Under the pieces are notes generated by a model. It was not told where the DNA came from, searched no databases, and saw only the letters and a program-made list of their open reading frames with translations. The position numbers were made by a program, and so were the translations under genes. 64,000 bases of DNA from Bog-756 sp963833585 (lineage in GTDB: Bacteria > Actinomycetota > Acidimicrobiia > Acidimicrobiales > RAAP-2), in assembly GCA_963833585.1 (NCBI GenBank), contig CAWHYF010000005.1, positions 682,001 to 746,000 on the forward strand, given 5' to 3'. Positions 44,602-53,908 of the stretch are shown here, one piece after another. Position 1 is the stretch's first letter. Every line of letters starts with the position of its first letter.

Positions 44602-45518
44602 CCTCGATCCCGACGACCTCGCCCCCGACGACCGCCGCCCCGATGAGCCTGACCGCCGGGCGGCCCGGGCGGGCCGGGGCGGCACAGGCCGTGGCGGCGG
44701 AATGGACCAAACTGCGTTCCGTACGGTCCACCTGGATCGCCCTCGGCGTCGTGGTGGTGGCCGGGATCGGCCTCTCGGCCCTGGTCTCCAACATCGAGGC
44801 CGGCCGGTGGGGCTCGCTGGGCCCGGTCGATCGGGCCCAGTTCGATCCGGTGCGGTTCTCCCAGACCGGCGAGTTCATCTCGCAATTCGTGGTGGGCGTG
44901 CTCGGCGCCCTCATCGTGACCTCGGAGTACGCCACCGGCGCCATCCGGACCACGCTCGCCGCGCTGCCCCGTCGGGCCTCGGTCCTGGCGGGAAAGGGAC
45001 TGGTGGTCGCCTCGGTCATCTTCGTGGTGACCGAGGTCACCGCCTTCGCCTCCTTCTTCGTCGGGCAGCTGGTGCTGACGGCCCACGGGGGCCGGGCCCT
45101 GCCGGCGGGCAGCTCGATCCTGACCCAGCTGAGAAGCTCGGAGATCCCGGTGGTCAGCATCACCGACGGGGGTGCCCTTCGGGCGGTCTTCCTGTGCGGC
45201 GTCTACCTGACGCTGCTCACCTTGATGGCGTTCGGGATCGGCTTCATCGTGCGCCACACCGCCGGAGCCATCTCCCTGTTCGTGGGCCTGCTGCTGGTGC
45301 TCCCGCTGATCGTCCAGATCCTTCCCTCCAGCCTGAGCGATCCCATCGAGCGCTTCCTGCCCTCGAACCTGGGTCTGGCCATGATCCTGGTGACCACCCG
45401 GAAGACCGACTTCGCCGGCGTACTGCTGTCGCCCTGGACCGCGGCGGCGACCCTGGCGCTCTACACCGCGACGTTGGTGGCCCTCGGGGCCTGGGTGCTC
45501 GTGCGTCGGGACGCCTGA
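44598..45518 (+). CDS. ABC-2 type transporter permease
   Basis: Membrane partner of the preceding ATPase, 306 residues with about six helices. The N-terminal AAEWTKLRSVRSTWIALGVVV is the common entry motif of actinobacterial ABC-2 permeases (EWxKLRSxRST). Later parts are VTSEYATGAIRTTLAALPRR, GVYLTLLTLMAFGIGFIVRHTAGAI (split after MAFG) and the last helix VALGAWVLVRRDA. The pair is a probable exporter of unknown cargo (drug, lipid or lantibiotic-like). The start overlaps the ATPase gene (GTGA). Confidence 0.9.
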   Translation: MTSIPTTSPPTTAAPMSLTAGRPGRAGAAQAVAAEWTKLRSVRSTWIALGVVVVAGIGLSALVSNIEAGRWGSLGPVDRAQFDPVRFSQTGEFISQFVVGVLGALIVTSEYATGAIRTTLAALPRRASVLAGKGLVVASVIFVVTEVTAFASFFVGQLVLTAHGGRALPAGSSILTQLRSSEIPVVSITDGGALRAVFLCGVYLTLLTLMAFGIGFIVRHTAGAISLFVGLLLVLPLIVQILPSSLSDPIERFLPSNLGLAMILVTTRKTDFAGVLLSPWTAAATLALYTATLVALGAWVLVRRDA

Positions 45519-45534
45519 GCCCTCCCGTTGGGGG

Positions 45535-45546
45535 TACCGTGCCCTC
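45535..45546 (+). promoter_or_regulatory. Leaderless promoter of the F420-type oxidoreductase gene
   Basis: TACCGT (45535-45540), 6 nt (gccctc), ATG at 45547. Confidence 0.6.
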
Positions 45547-46485
45547 ATGACCAGATTCGGCGTGCAGCTCCCCAACTTCTCCGGATTCGACTCCGCCGAC
45601 CTCTTCGAACACGTGGCCGGGTTGGCCACGGCGGCCGAAACCGCGGGGTTCAGCTCGGTCTGGGTGATGGACCACTACTTCCAGCTCCCGCCCCTCGGCG
45701 GACCGGACCAGCCCATGCTGGAGGCGTACACCCTGCTCGGCGCCCTGGCAGCCCGCACCGAGCGGATCCAGCTGGGCACCCTGGTCACCGGGGTCACCTA
45801 CCGGAACCCGGGGATCCTGGCCAAGATCGTCACCACGCTCGACGTCATCTCCAAGGGCCGGGCCATCCTCGGCATCGGGGGAGCCTGGTACGACGTGGAA
45901 CACCAGGGACTCGGCATCACCTACCCGAGCGACCGGGTCCGACTGGACATGCTGGAGGAAGCGGTCCAGGTGTGCCGGGCCATGTTCACCGGCGACGACG
46001 TCACCTTCGAGGGGACCTACTTCCGCCTGGACCACGCCCGTAACCTTCCCCGGCCGGTGCAGCCGGGCGGTCCTCGGATCATGATCGGGGGCGGGGGTGA
46101 GAAGCGGACCCTCCGGTTGGTGGCGCAGTACGCCGACCAGTGCAACGTCACCGGCGACGCCGCCACCCTGGCCCGCAAGATCGAGGTGCTCCACCGTCAC
46201 TGCGCCGAGGTGGGTCGGGACCCCGGCGAGATCGACGTGACCTGGATGGCGCCCCTCATCCTCACCACCTCGGAACAGAACACCCGGGAGGTGCAGGACA
46301 TGCTGGCCGCCAGCGCTCCGGCCGAGGAACGGGCCGCGTTCGTGGTGGGCCAGCCCGGCGAGGTGCCCGACCTGGTGGCGGCCCACGTGGCGGCCGGGGC
46401 CGACGAGGTCATCTTCAGCTTCGCCTTCGCCGATCCGGCCGGGATCGCCGCGGTGGGCGAGGCCCTCGGGTTGCCCGGGGCCTGA
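45547..46485 (+). CDS. LLM-class (luciferase-like) F420-dependent oxidoreductase
   Basis: A 312-residue TIM-barrel oxidoreductase. Family features: FGVQLPNFSGFDSADLFEHV at the N-terminus, AGFSSVWVMDHYFQLPPLGG, TERIQLGTLVTGVTYRNPGILAKIVTTLDVISKGRAILGIGGAWYDVEH (in pieces, residues about 75-120), PGGPRIMIGGGGEKRTLRLVAQYAD and FSFAFADPAGIAAVGEAL. This subtype (with the GVTYRNP and GGGGEKRTL motifs) uses F420 in actinobacteria, although FMN cannot be excluded by eye. Substrate unknown. The next gene begins 9 bp after its stop, so they probably share a transcript. Confidence 0.88.
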   Translation: MTRFGVQLPNFSGFDSADLFEHVAGLATAAETAGFSSVWVMDHYFQLPPLGGPDQPMLEAYTLLGALAARTERIQLGTLVTGVTYRNPGILAKIVTTLDVISKGRAILGIGGAWYDVEHQGLGITYPSDRVRLDMLEEAVQVCRAMFTGDDVTFEGTYFRLDHARNLPRPVQPGGPRIMIGGGGEKRTLRLVAQYADQCNVTGDAATLARKIEVLHRHCAEVGRDPGEIDVTWMAPLILTTSEQNTREVQDMLAASAPAEERAAFVVGQPGEVPDLVAAHVAAGADEVIFSFAFADPAGIAAVGEALGLPGA

Positions 46486-46494
46486 GGGGCGCCG

Positions 46495-47898
46495 ATGATC
46501 GAAGAGCGGCTCGCCGCCATCGTCGGTCCGGCCCACCTCGACGTCGGGGACCGGGTCAGCGACGACGACGCCCATGACGAGGCCCTCGGCGAGATCCCGG
46601 TCCGTCCCCGGGCCGTGGTGCGTCCCGGGTCCACCGCCGAGGTGGCCGCCGTGGTGTGCGCCGCCGTGGCCGAGGGGGTGCCCCTCACGCCACGGGGTTC
46701 GGGCACCGGGCTGTCGGGCGGATGCCTACCGTGCCACGGCGGCGTCGTGGTCTCCTTCGAGCGGATGAACGCCATCCTCGAGATCGACACCGACAATCAC
46801 GTGGCGGTGGTGGAGCCGGGCCTGACCCTGGCCGAACTCGACACCGCACTGGCCCCCCATGGATTGATCTACCCGGTCTTCCCCGGTGAGCAGTCGGCCA
46901 GCCTCGGGGGCAACGTGGCCACCAACGCCGGCGGGATGAGGGCGGTCAAGTACGGAGTGACCCGCCATCACGTCCTGGGCATCGAGGCGGTACTGGGGAC
47001 CGGCGAGGTGGTCCGGTCCGGGGGGAAATTCGTGAAGTCCACCAGCGGCTACGACCTCACCCAGCTGGTGGTGGGCTCCGAGGGAACCCTGGCCCTGGTC
47101 ACCGAGGCCATCCTCCGCCTGCACCCCCGCCCCGAGCACCACGCCACCCTGTTGGCCCCGTTCTCCACCATGGCCGAGATCGCCGCCGCCGTGCCTCCCA
47201 TCGTGGCCAGTGGGGTGGGCCCGTTGATGGTGGAGTACATCGATCTGGTGACCATGGCCGGGATCACCGCCGACGCCGGGATCGACCTCGGGATCCCCGA
47301 CGACGTGCGGGAGCGGGCCCTGGCCTATCTGGTCATCGTCCTGGAGGACCACCACCCGGCACGTCTGGACGAGGACGCGGCGGCCCTGGCCGAACAGATC
47401 GACGCCCTGGGAGCCCTGGACGTCTACGTGCTGCCCGACCGCGCCGGAGCCCAGTTGGTGTCCGCCCGCGAACGCGCCTTTTGGCTGTCCAAGGCCAACG
47501 GGGCGGACGACCTGGTGGACGTGGTGGTCCCCCGGGCCTCGATCCCGACCTATCTCGAGGCGGTGGCCGAGCTGGCCGCGTCGACCTCCTCGTTGATCGT
47601 CGGGTGCGGCCATGCCGGCGACGGCAACGTCCACCTCTCGGTGTGGCAGGCCGACCCCGAAGCCCGCCGCCGCCTGTTGCACGATCTGATCACCACCGGG
47701 CTGGCCCTGGGGGGCGCCATCTCCGGTGAGCACGGAATCGGTACCCTCAAACGAGCACTCCTCGACGAGCTCGAGGACCCGGTGAAGCTCGAACTCATGC
47801 GGCGGATCAAGACGGCGTTCGATCCTCACCGCATCCTCAACCCCGGCACCATCTTCGGGGAGCCGGTGCCGGCGGCCCCGGTCGGGGCCGACCGGTGA
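46495..47898 (+). CDS. FAD-linked 2-hydroxyacid oxidase (GlcD/D-lactate dehydrogenase type)
   Basis: A 467-residue flavoprotein with an FAD_binding_4 domain and a FAD-oxidase C domain. FAD part: VRPGSTAEVAAVVCAAVAEG, TPRGSGTGLSGGCLP, VEPGLTLAELDTAL, PGEQSASLGGNVATNAGGMR, KYGVTRHHVLGIEAVL and VVGSEGTLALVTEAIL. C-terminal part: VGCGHAGDGNVHLSVW, GGAISGEHGIGTLKRALL (metal/substrate histidines) and FDPHRILNPG. It oxidises a 2-hydroxyacid such as glycolate, D-lactate or mandelate to the 2-oxoacid. The stop overlaps the following ThDP-enzyme start, suggesting both act on the same carbon chain. Confidence 0.9.
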   Translation: MIEERLAAIVGPAHLDVGDRVSDDDAHDEALGEIPVRPRAVVRPGSTAEVAAVVCAAVAEGVPLTPRGSGTGLSGGCLPCHGGVVVSFERMNAILEIDTDNHVAVVEPGLTLAELDTALAPHGLIYPVFPGEQSASLGGNVATNAGGMRAVKYGVTRHHVLGIEAVLGTGEVVRSGGKFVKSTSGYDLTQLVVGSEGTLALVTEAILRLHPRPEHHATLLAPFSTMAEIAAAVPPIVASGVGPLMVEYIDLVTMAGITADAGIDLGIPDDVRERALAYLVIVLEDHHPARLDEDAAALAEQIDALGALDVYVLPDRAGAQLVSARERAFWLSKANGADDLVDVVVPRASIPTYLEAVAELAASTSSLIVGCGHAGDGNVHLSVWQADPEARRRLLHDLITTGLALGGAISGEHGIGTLKRALLDELEDPVKLELMRRIKTAFDPHRILNPGTIFGEPVPAAPVGADR

Positions 47899-49466
47899 AC
47901 GGGGCCCGCTCCCTCATCTCGACCCTGGTCCAGCACGGCGTGGCCACCTGCTTCATGAACCCGGGAACCTCCGAGATGCACTTCGTGGCCGCCCTCGACG
48001 AGGTGACCTCCATGCGCGGGGTGCTGGCCCTGTTCGAGGGGGTGGCCACCGGAGCGGCCGACGGGTACGCCCGGATGACCCGCCGGCCGGCGGCCTGCCT
48101 GCTCCACCTCGGGCCGGGGTTGGGCAACGGGCTGGCCAACCTGCACAACGCCCGGCGGGCCCGCAGCCCGGTGGTGGCCATCGTGGGTGACCATGCCCTC
48201 AGCCACCGGGTCTACGACGCCCAGCTGCAGTCCGACATCGAAACGGTGGCCCGCAACGTGTCGACCTTCGTCCGCACGGCCGAGTCCACCAGGGACCTGG
48301 GCGCCGACGCCGCCGAGACCGTGGCGGCCGCCGTCGGGCCCCCCGGCTCGGTGGCCACCCTCATCCTCCCGGCCGACGTGTCCTGGTCGGAGGGGGGCCT
48401 GGTGGCGCCGGCCGCCGGTCCGCCGGGGAGAACCCCCCGGCGCGGGAACCCGCCCGACCAGACCATCCTGGACGACGCGGCGGCGGCGCTGCGCTCCGGG
48501 GAGAAGGCCGCCGTGCTCGTGGGGGGGCGGGCCTGCACCGGGGCCACCCTGGAGCGGGCCGCCGACCTGGCCGCCGCCACCGGGGCCGGGTTGCTGGCCG
48601 AGACCTTCCCCGCCCGACTCGAGCGCGGGCAGGGCCGGCCAGCGGTGGAGCGGCTGGCCTACCTGGCCGAGTTCACCGCCATGCAGCTCGAGGGGGTCCG
48701 CCACCTGATCCTGATCGACGCGGCCTCGCCCGTCTCGTTCTTCGCCTACCCGGGCAAGGCCAGCGACCTGGTGCCGGCGGGGTGCACCGTGCACGCGGTG
48801 GCCGGGCCGGCCGACGACGTCGACGCCGCCGTGCAGCTCCTGGCCGAGTCGGTGGGCGCCCGGCGGGGCGCGGCGCCACGGTCGGCGGCCGAACCGCCGG
48901 CCCGCCCCACCGGACCCCTGACCGCGGCCGCGGTCTGCCAGGCGCTCGGCGCGCTGCTGCCCGAGGGGGCCATCGTCTCCGACGAGGGCAACACCGCCGG
49001 CCTGTTCGCTCCCGGGGCCACCGCCGGCTCGCCCCCCCATGACTGGCTCTGCCTGACCGGCGGAGCCATCGGCCAGGGTCTCCCGGTGGCCGTGGGCGCC
49101 GCGGTGGCGGCACCCGATCGGCGGGTGGTAGCACTGGAGTCCGACGGGAGCGCCCTGTATACCCTCCAGTCGTGGTGGACGATGGCCCGGGAGGGGCTCG
49201 ACGTGACCACCGTCCTCCTCAACAACGGCTCCTACGCCGTGCTCAACATGGAGCTCGACCGGGTCGGGGCCGGGGACCCCGGCCCACGGGCCCGCCAGAT
49301 GCTGGATCTCGGGAACCCGTCCATGGACTTCGTCCAGATGGCCCGGGGGTTCGGCCTCCCCGCCGTCCGTGCCGACAGTGCCGAGTCGTTCAGCGAGGAG
49401 TTGGCCCGGGCCTTGGCCACCCCGGGGCCGAGTCTGGTGGAGGCTGTCGTCCCACCGTTGCTCTGA
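47895..49466 (+). CDS. ThDP-dependent enzyme of the acetolactate synthase / benzoylformate decarboxylase type
   Basis: A 523-residue ThDP enzyme, shorter than true acetolactate synthase (about 560-590). The N-terminal domain has VATCFMNPGTSEMHFV and the cofactor-activating Glu in LALFEGVATGAADGYARM, and LHLGPGLGNGLANLHNARRARSP. The ThDP/Mg domain has VVALESDGSALYTLQSWWTMA ... VLLNNGSYAVLN. It resembles proteins annotated as acetolactate synthase large-subunit homologue or MdlC-like. Since it is coupled (GTGA) to a 2-hydroxyacid oxidase, a 2-oxoacid decarboxylase or ligase role is likely; the exact reaction is unknown. Confidence 0.85.
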   Translation: MNGARSLISTLVQHGVATCFMNPGTSEMHFVAALDEVTSMRGVLALFEGVATGAADGYARMTRRPAACLLHLGPGLGNGLANLHNARRARSPVVAIVGDHALSHRVYDAQLQSDIETVARNVSTFVRTAESTRDLGADAAETVAAAVGPPGSVATLILPADVSWSEGGLVAPAAGPPGRTPRRGNPPDQTILDDAAAALRSGEKAAVLVGGRACTGATLERAADLAAATGAGLLAETFPARLERGQGRPAVERLAYLAEFTAMQLEGVRHLILIDAASPVSFFAYPGKASDLVPAGCTVHAVAGPADDVDAAVQLLAESVGARRGAAPRSAAEPPARPTGPLTAAAVCQALGALLPEGAIVSDEGNTAGLFAPGATAGSPPHDWLCLTGGAIGQGLPVAVGAAVAAPDRRVVALESDGSALYTLQSWWTMAREGLDVTTVLLNNGSYAVLNMELDRVGAGDPGPRARQMLDLGNPSMDFVQMARGFGLPAVRADSAESFSEELARALATPGPSLVEAVVPPLL

Positions 49467-49842
49467 TCCCGGTGGCCGTCGGGTCCTGGGGAAAGGCCGT
49501 CACGCCTGCCGACCGGCTCCCCTGGCTCCGGTCGACGGGCACCAGGCCCGGAGCGCTGCCCACGGCCCCGCTCCGGGCCTGGCAATTGGGTATCGGACCG
49601 TGGGGGGAGCAGCTTGAGCGGCGTCGTCTGCCGTCGGACCACCGACGCCGGCCGGCCGGTATCCGCCACCGGGGCCACGACGTCCGGTAGAAAGAGCCGG
49701 GCCCGGAGTCCTGCCTAGTACTCAACGGGCCCGGCAGAATTGCATCGACACTCCCGATCCAGGCCTTGAGAGGACCTGGCCGGCCCCTTGGCCGGAACGT
49801 CGGTTCTCGTCCTCCCCGACGGGGTCCGGACCACCCAGTCAC
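49467..49842. other. 389-bp gene-free stretch with three strong stem-loops
   Basis: No ORF here has convincing composition. The right half contains GCCGGGCCC pairing with GGGCCCGGC (49696-49704 with 49727-49735, 9 bp, 22-nt loop), CCAGG with CCTGG (49759-49763 with 49775-49779) and CCGGCC-CCTT-GGCCGG (49780-49795). They lie between the ThDP-enzyme stop and the promoter of the next gene. They could be terminators or a small RNA; strand unknown. Confidence 0.5.
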
Positions 49843-49855
49843 TACGCTGACCCCG
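49843..49855 (+). promoter_or_regulatory. Leaderless promoter of the YyaL-type gene
   Basis: TACGCT (49843-49848), 7 nt (gaccccg), GTG at 49856. Confidence 0.6.
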
Positions 49856-51944
49856 GTGAGTGCGAACCGCCTGGCCGACGAGACCTCCCCCTACCTGCGC
49901 CAGCACGCCGACAATCCGGTCGACTGGTACCCGTGGGGCGACGACGCCTTCGAGCGGGCCCGGACCGAGGACAAGCCCATCTTCCTCTCGGTCGGCTACT
50001 CGGCCTGCCACTGGTGCCACGTGATGGCCCACGAGTCCTTCGAGGACCCGACCACGGCGGCAGCCCTCAACACATCGTTCGTCTCCGTCAAGGTGGACCG
50101 CGAGGAGCGTCCCGACGTGGACGCCGTCTACATGGAGGCCGTCCAGGCGATGACCGGCACGGGGGGGTGGCCGATGAGCGTCTTTCTCACCCCGGACGGT
50201 CGGCCGTTCTTCGGGGGGACCTACTTCCCCCCGGCGGACCGGGCCGGGACACCGTCGTTCCGGACCGTGCTCAGCGCGCTCGACCGAGGTGTGGGTGGAT
50301 CGACGGCACGAGGTGGAGACACAGGCCGACGAGTTGGCCGAGGCCGTCCGCTCCCGGTCGGTGGTCCCGGGCCGAGCCGGGGGGTCCTCACCGTTGGACC
50401 CGGCCGGCGCCGACGGAGCGTCGCACTCCGGGCTGCTGGAGGCGGCGGTCGGCGAGCTCGCCGGTCGATTCGATCCCGAGTGGGGCGGCTTCGGAGGCGC
50501 ACCCAAGTTCCCTCAGCCCACCCTGGTGGACGTGGCCCTGTGCCATGCGATCCGCCACCCGGGGACCCCGGAGGGGCGGAACGCCGCCGAGATGGCCACC
50601 TTGACCCTCGACGCCATGGCCGCCGGTGGCATCCACGACCACCTGGTCGGGGGATTCGCCCGCTACTCGACGGACGGTCAGTGGTTGGTCCCCCATTTCG
50701 AGAAGATGCTCTACGACCAGGCCGGGCTGCTGCGGGCGTACCTGCACGGGTGGCAGGCGACGGGGCGGGACAATTACCTGCGCACCATGGAGGGCATCGT
50801 GGGCTACGTGGGGCGCTATCTGGCGGCCGGGCCCTCCGGGGGGGTCTGCTCGGCCGAGGACGCCGACTCCGAGGGGGTCGAGGGACGGTTCTACGTGTGG
50901 ACGCCGGCCGAGGTGGCGGCGGCGGTGGACGGCGGGGTGGACCCGCGGGACGTCTCGGCCGGCGCCCTGGTCACCGATGCCCTGGTGGGATTCTTCGGGA
51001 TCACCGATCGGGGGAACTTCGAGGGAAGCACCATCCTCCACCGTCCGGTCGGTGGTGCCCTGACCGGCAACGAGGCGGTGGAGGCCGGGCGGGTGATCCT
51101 GGCCGAGGCCCGCGACCACCGGGTCCGGCCCGGTCTCGACGACAAAGTTCTCACCGAGTGGAACGCCATGTACGCGTCGGCTCTGGCCGAGGCCGCCGCC
51201 GGCACCCGCAATCCCGAATGGCGGGACGCCGCCGTGGCCATCGGCGAGTTCCTGGTGGCCAACCTCCTGGCCGACGACGGTCGGTGGAGGCGGAGCTGGC
51301 AGGCCGACGGAGGGGCCAGGCACCTGGCCTACGCCGGTGACTACGCCTGGCTCGTCGACTGCTTCACCCGGCTGGGTGAGCTCACCGGGGAGGCGAGCTG
51401 GACCGAGCAGGCCGTCGCCGCGGCCGACGGCCTGCTCGACCTGTTCCGTGACGAGGACGGTGGGTTCTTCACCACCGGCCACGATGCCGAGGTCCTCATC
51501 GTGCGGACCAAGGAGGTCTTCGACGGCGCCACCCCGTCGGCCAACGCGGTGGCCGCCCTGGCCCTGGCCCGGCTGGGCGCGCTGACCGGCTCCTCTCGCT
51601 ACACCGAGGCGGCCCGCCAGGCGGTGGACATGTTCGGCGAACTGCTCAGCCGGCACCCGACCGCCTTCGCCCACACCGTCCTGACCGCGTCGCTGCTCAC
51701 GGAGGGGTTCACCGAGGTGGTCGTCACCGGTCACCGCCCCGACCTGGTGGACACGGTCCGCGACGGGTGGTGGCCCGGGGTGGTGCTGGCATGGGGTCAG
51801 CCCACTGCGTCCCCGCTGTGGGAGGGCCGGACCGGGGATCGGGCTTACGTGTGCCGGAACTACACGTGCCGGCTGCCCGCGGCCGACCCGGCCACCCTGT
51901 TGTCCCAACTGCGCGAGGCCCAAGGGGCCGGGGAGACCGGGTGA
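49856..51944 (+). CDS. Thioredoxin-domain protein of the YyaL/DUF255 family, apparent 1-base frameshift
   Basis: A large two-part protein: an N-terminal thioredoxin-like domain and a C-terminal alpha/alpha-barrel similar to glycosidases or GlcNAc epimerases. The start reads NRLADETSPYLRQHADNPVDW, then FLSVGYSACHWCHVMAHESFED with the CHWC motif. Reading is lost at about 50282, where one extra G splits LSAL from TEVWVDRRHEVE. The rest follows in the next frame (LVGGFARYSTDGQWLVPHFEKMLYDQA, in pieces; DDKVLTEWNAMYASALAEAA; DAEVLIVRTKEVFDGATPSAN; VCRNYTCRLPA). Repaired, it is about 695 residues, the family size. Function is not settled for this family. Confidence 0.87.
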
Positions 51945-52663
51945 GCAAGCCGTCGACCCGGACCCCGCGCCGCGGAACGGCCCGCGAGGTGATGCGCAAC
52001 CTACGGCCTCGGAGCCAGATCGAGGTGGCCCCCGGGGCGGCCCTCACCGTCCTGGTCCTGGCCTGCCACGCCGAGGACACCACCGGGGTGGACCTGGCCT
52101 CGGGCACCTTGGTCCGGGTCCGGGTGGCCTGGCCCGACGGCCATGACCCCGACCTGGTCCCCTTCGATGTGGTCGAGGCCCGTCTGGCCGAGGAGCCCGA
52201 ACGGGACGATCTGGCCCAGCCCGAGGCGGTCACGGCCGCCGGGCTCCCCCGGCATCTCGGCACGCTTCACGGCCGCAAGGTACGTCAGCTCCTCCACCAG
52301 CTGACCGCGCCGGTCGAAGAGCACGTCCTCGGGTTCCCCGGGGCGTCCGCCCCCTACTGGGAGTTCCGGGGCTTCCGGCCCTCACTGGGACTGGTGGTCC
52401 CGACCAAGGGACCGGTCCTCTTCCGCCGGATCGGGGACCGCTCCACCTGGGTGCGCTTCGGATGGGGTCGCAGCGACAACTGGCTGCCGGTGGAGGATCC
52501 CCGGGCCGAGCGGGCCCTCGACGTCGCCCGGCGGGACCGACTGATGGGCAAGGACTTGGCCTCGGCCCTGGGCTACAAGCCGCACTACCTGGTGGCATCG
52601 ATCTCGACCCCGAGGGACGGCCACTGCTACAAGACGGTCCGGGCCCTGCTCCCGCGGAGCTGA
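51941..52663 (+). CDS. Conserved-looking protein of unknown function (240 aa)
   Basis: Starts GTG at 51941, overlapping the previous stop (GTGA), so probably coupled to the YyaL-type gene. Basic N-terminus (RTPRRGTAREVMRNLRPRS), then a strand-rich middle (ALTVLVLACHAEDTTGVDLASG, RVRVAWPDGHDPDLVPFDVVE), and a C-terminal part rich in aromatic residues: YWEFRGFRPSLGLVVPTKGP, WVRFGWGRSDNWLPVED and ALGYKPHYLVASISTPRDG. There is no signal peptide, membrane helix or catalytic motif that I recognise. The conserved-looking W/F/R pattern suggests ligand or nucleic-acid binding, but this is a guess. Confidence 0.65.
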   Translation: MSKPSTRTPRRGTAREVMRNLRPRSQIEVAPGAALTVLVLACHAEDTTGVDLASGTLVRVRVAWPDGHDPDLVPFDVVEARLAEEPERDDLAQPEAVTAAGLPRHLGTLHGRKVRQLLHQLTAPVEEHVLGFPGASAPYWEFRGFRPSLGLVVPTKGPVLFRRIGDRSTWVRFGWGRSDNWLPVEDPRAERALDVARRDRLMGKDLASALGYKPHYLVASISTPRDGHCYKTVRALLPRS

Positions 52664-52713
52664 CCGGGCCGCCCTCCGAGGTCCGACCCCCCGACGGAGT
52701 GGTCGACACCCAT

Positions 52714-52727
52714 TAGTCTCGGCACCT
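52714..52727 (+). promoter_or_regulatory. Possible leaderless promoter of the phosphodiesterase gene
   Basis: TAGTCT (52714-52719), 8 nt, GTG at 52728. The spacing is 1-2 nt longer than in the best members. Confidence 0.45.
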
Positions 52728-53906
52728 GTGTCCGACTCACCATCGTCGCCCCCGGCCCCGACCGGCGCACCCACACCGCTCCTCCCTTCCTACCGGGGTG
52801 CCTGCATCGCCAACCTGGTGCCGGCCCTGATCACCGGTCAGGACCCACCCGACGCCGACCCCGACTGGCTACCGCCCGTCGTCCGCCGCGCCGATCAGGT
52901 GGTCCTCCTGGTCCTCGACGGCTTGGGCTGGGACCAGCTCCGGTCCCGGGTCGACCTCGCCCCCACCCTGGCCGGGGCGGAGGGCATCGAGCGAGCGATC
53001 ACCTCGGTGGCCCCGACCACCACCGCCTGCGCCCTCACGTCCATCACCACCGGCCGGCCACCGAGCGACCACGGCCTGCTGGGGTACCGCCTGGCCCTCG
53101 GCGACCAGATCCTCAACGTGCTCCGCTGGACCCGGGGCAGCGGTGTGGCCCGTGACGTGCGCCGTGAGGTGCCCGCCCACCGGCTCCAGCCGTACCCCCC
53201 CTTCCCCGGGGCGTCGGGCACCGTCCCGGTGGTGTCCAAGCACGAGTTCGGCGGTACCGGATTCACTGCCGCCCACCTCGGGGACTCGCCCCTGCACGGC
53301 TACCGGGTCCTCTCCTCGCTGCCGGTCGAGGTGGGTCGGCTCCTGGACCAGGGCGCACCGCTGGTCTATGCGTACTACGACGGCATCGACAAAGTGGCCC
53401 ACAGCAGCGGCCTCGGCGAGCTCTACGACGCCGAGTTGGTGGCCGTGGACCGGCTGGTCGGCGACCTGGTGGAGCACCTGCCGCCGGGTGCCGTCCTCCT
53501 GGTCACGGCCGATCACGGCCAGATCGACGTCGGGCCCCGAGTCGAACTGCTCGGTCGCGAGGTGATGGCCTCGGTGGCCTTCCTCTCGGGCGAGGGCCGG
53601 TTCCGGTGGGTGCACGCCCGACCCGGGGCGGCCGGCGACCTGGAGCAGTCCCTGGCCGAACGGTACGGGGACACCACCTGGGTCATGAGCCGGGACCGGG
53701 TCGTCGACGAGGACCTGTTCGGCGGGCCACTCCGCCACGAGCTGCTCGACCGCCTGGGTGACGTGGCCCTGCTCCCCCATGCGCCGATCGCCTTCGTGGA
53801 TCCCGCCGACACCGGCGAGAGCCGCTTGCAGAGCCGCCACGGCTCGTTGACCGCGGCGGAACTGCTGGTCCCCTTGGTGGCACTCAGTCGAGATGGCAGC
53901 ATCTGA
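52728..53906 (+). CDS. Alkaline-phosphatase-superfamily phosphodiesterase (nucleotide pyrophosphatase-like)
   Basis: A 392-residue protein of the type I phosphodiesterase/nucleotide pyrophosphatase group. Metal and catalytic sites: VVLLVLDGLGWDQL (first Asp), SVAPTTTACALTSITTGRPPSDHGLLGYRL (nucleophile Thr, in two pieces), YAYYDGIDKVAHSSGLGE (Asp and His), and VLLVTADHGQIDVG (Asp-His pair). A late SRHGSLTAAELLVPLV holds the last His. No signal peptide is seen, so it probably acts in the cytoplasm. The substrate is unknown. bpa follows 2 bp after the stop. Confidence 0.87.
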   Translation: MSDSPSSPPAPTGAPTPLLPSYRGACIANLVPALITGQDPPDADPDWLPPVVRRADQVVLLVLDGLGWDQLRSRVDLAPTLAGAEGIERAITSVAPTTTACALTSITTGRPPSDHGLLGYRLALGDQILNVLRWTRGSGVARDVRREVPAHRLQPYPPFPGASGTVPVVSKHEFGGTGFTAAHLGDSPLHGYRVLSSLPVEVGRLLDQGAPLVYAYYDGIDKVAHSSGLGELYDAELVAVDRLVGDLVEHLPPGAVLLVTADHGQIDVGPRVELLGREVMASVAFLSGEGRFRWVHARPGAAGDLEQSLAERYGDTTWVMSRDRVVDEDLFGGPLRHELLDRLGDVALLPHAPIAFVDPADTGESRLQSRHGSLTAAELLVPLVALSRDGSI

Positions 53907-53908
53907 CC

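Noticed and set aside
49467..49680. Protein-coding genes in the spacer after the ThDP enzyme
   Set aside because: Open frames exist on both strands but none has a start with promoter or SD, and their peptides are low-complexity.
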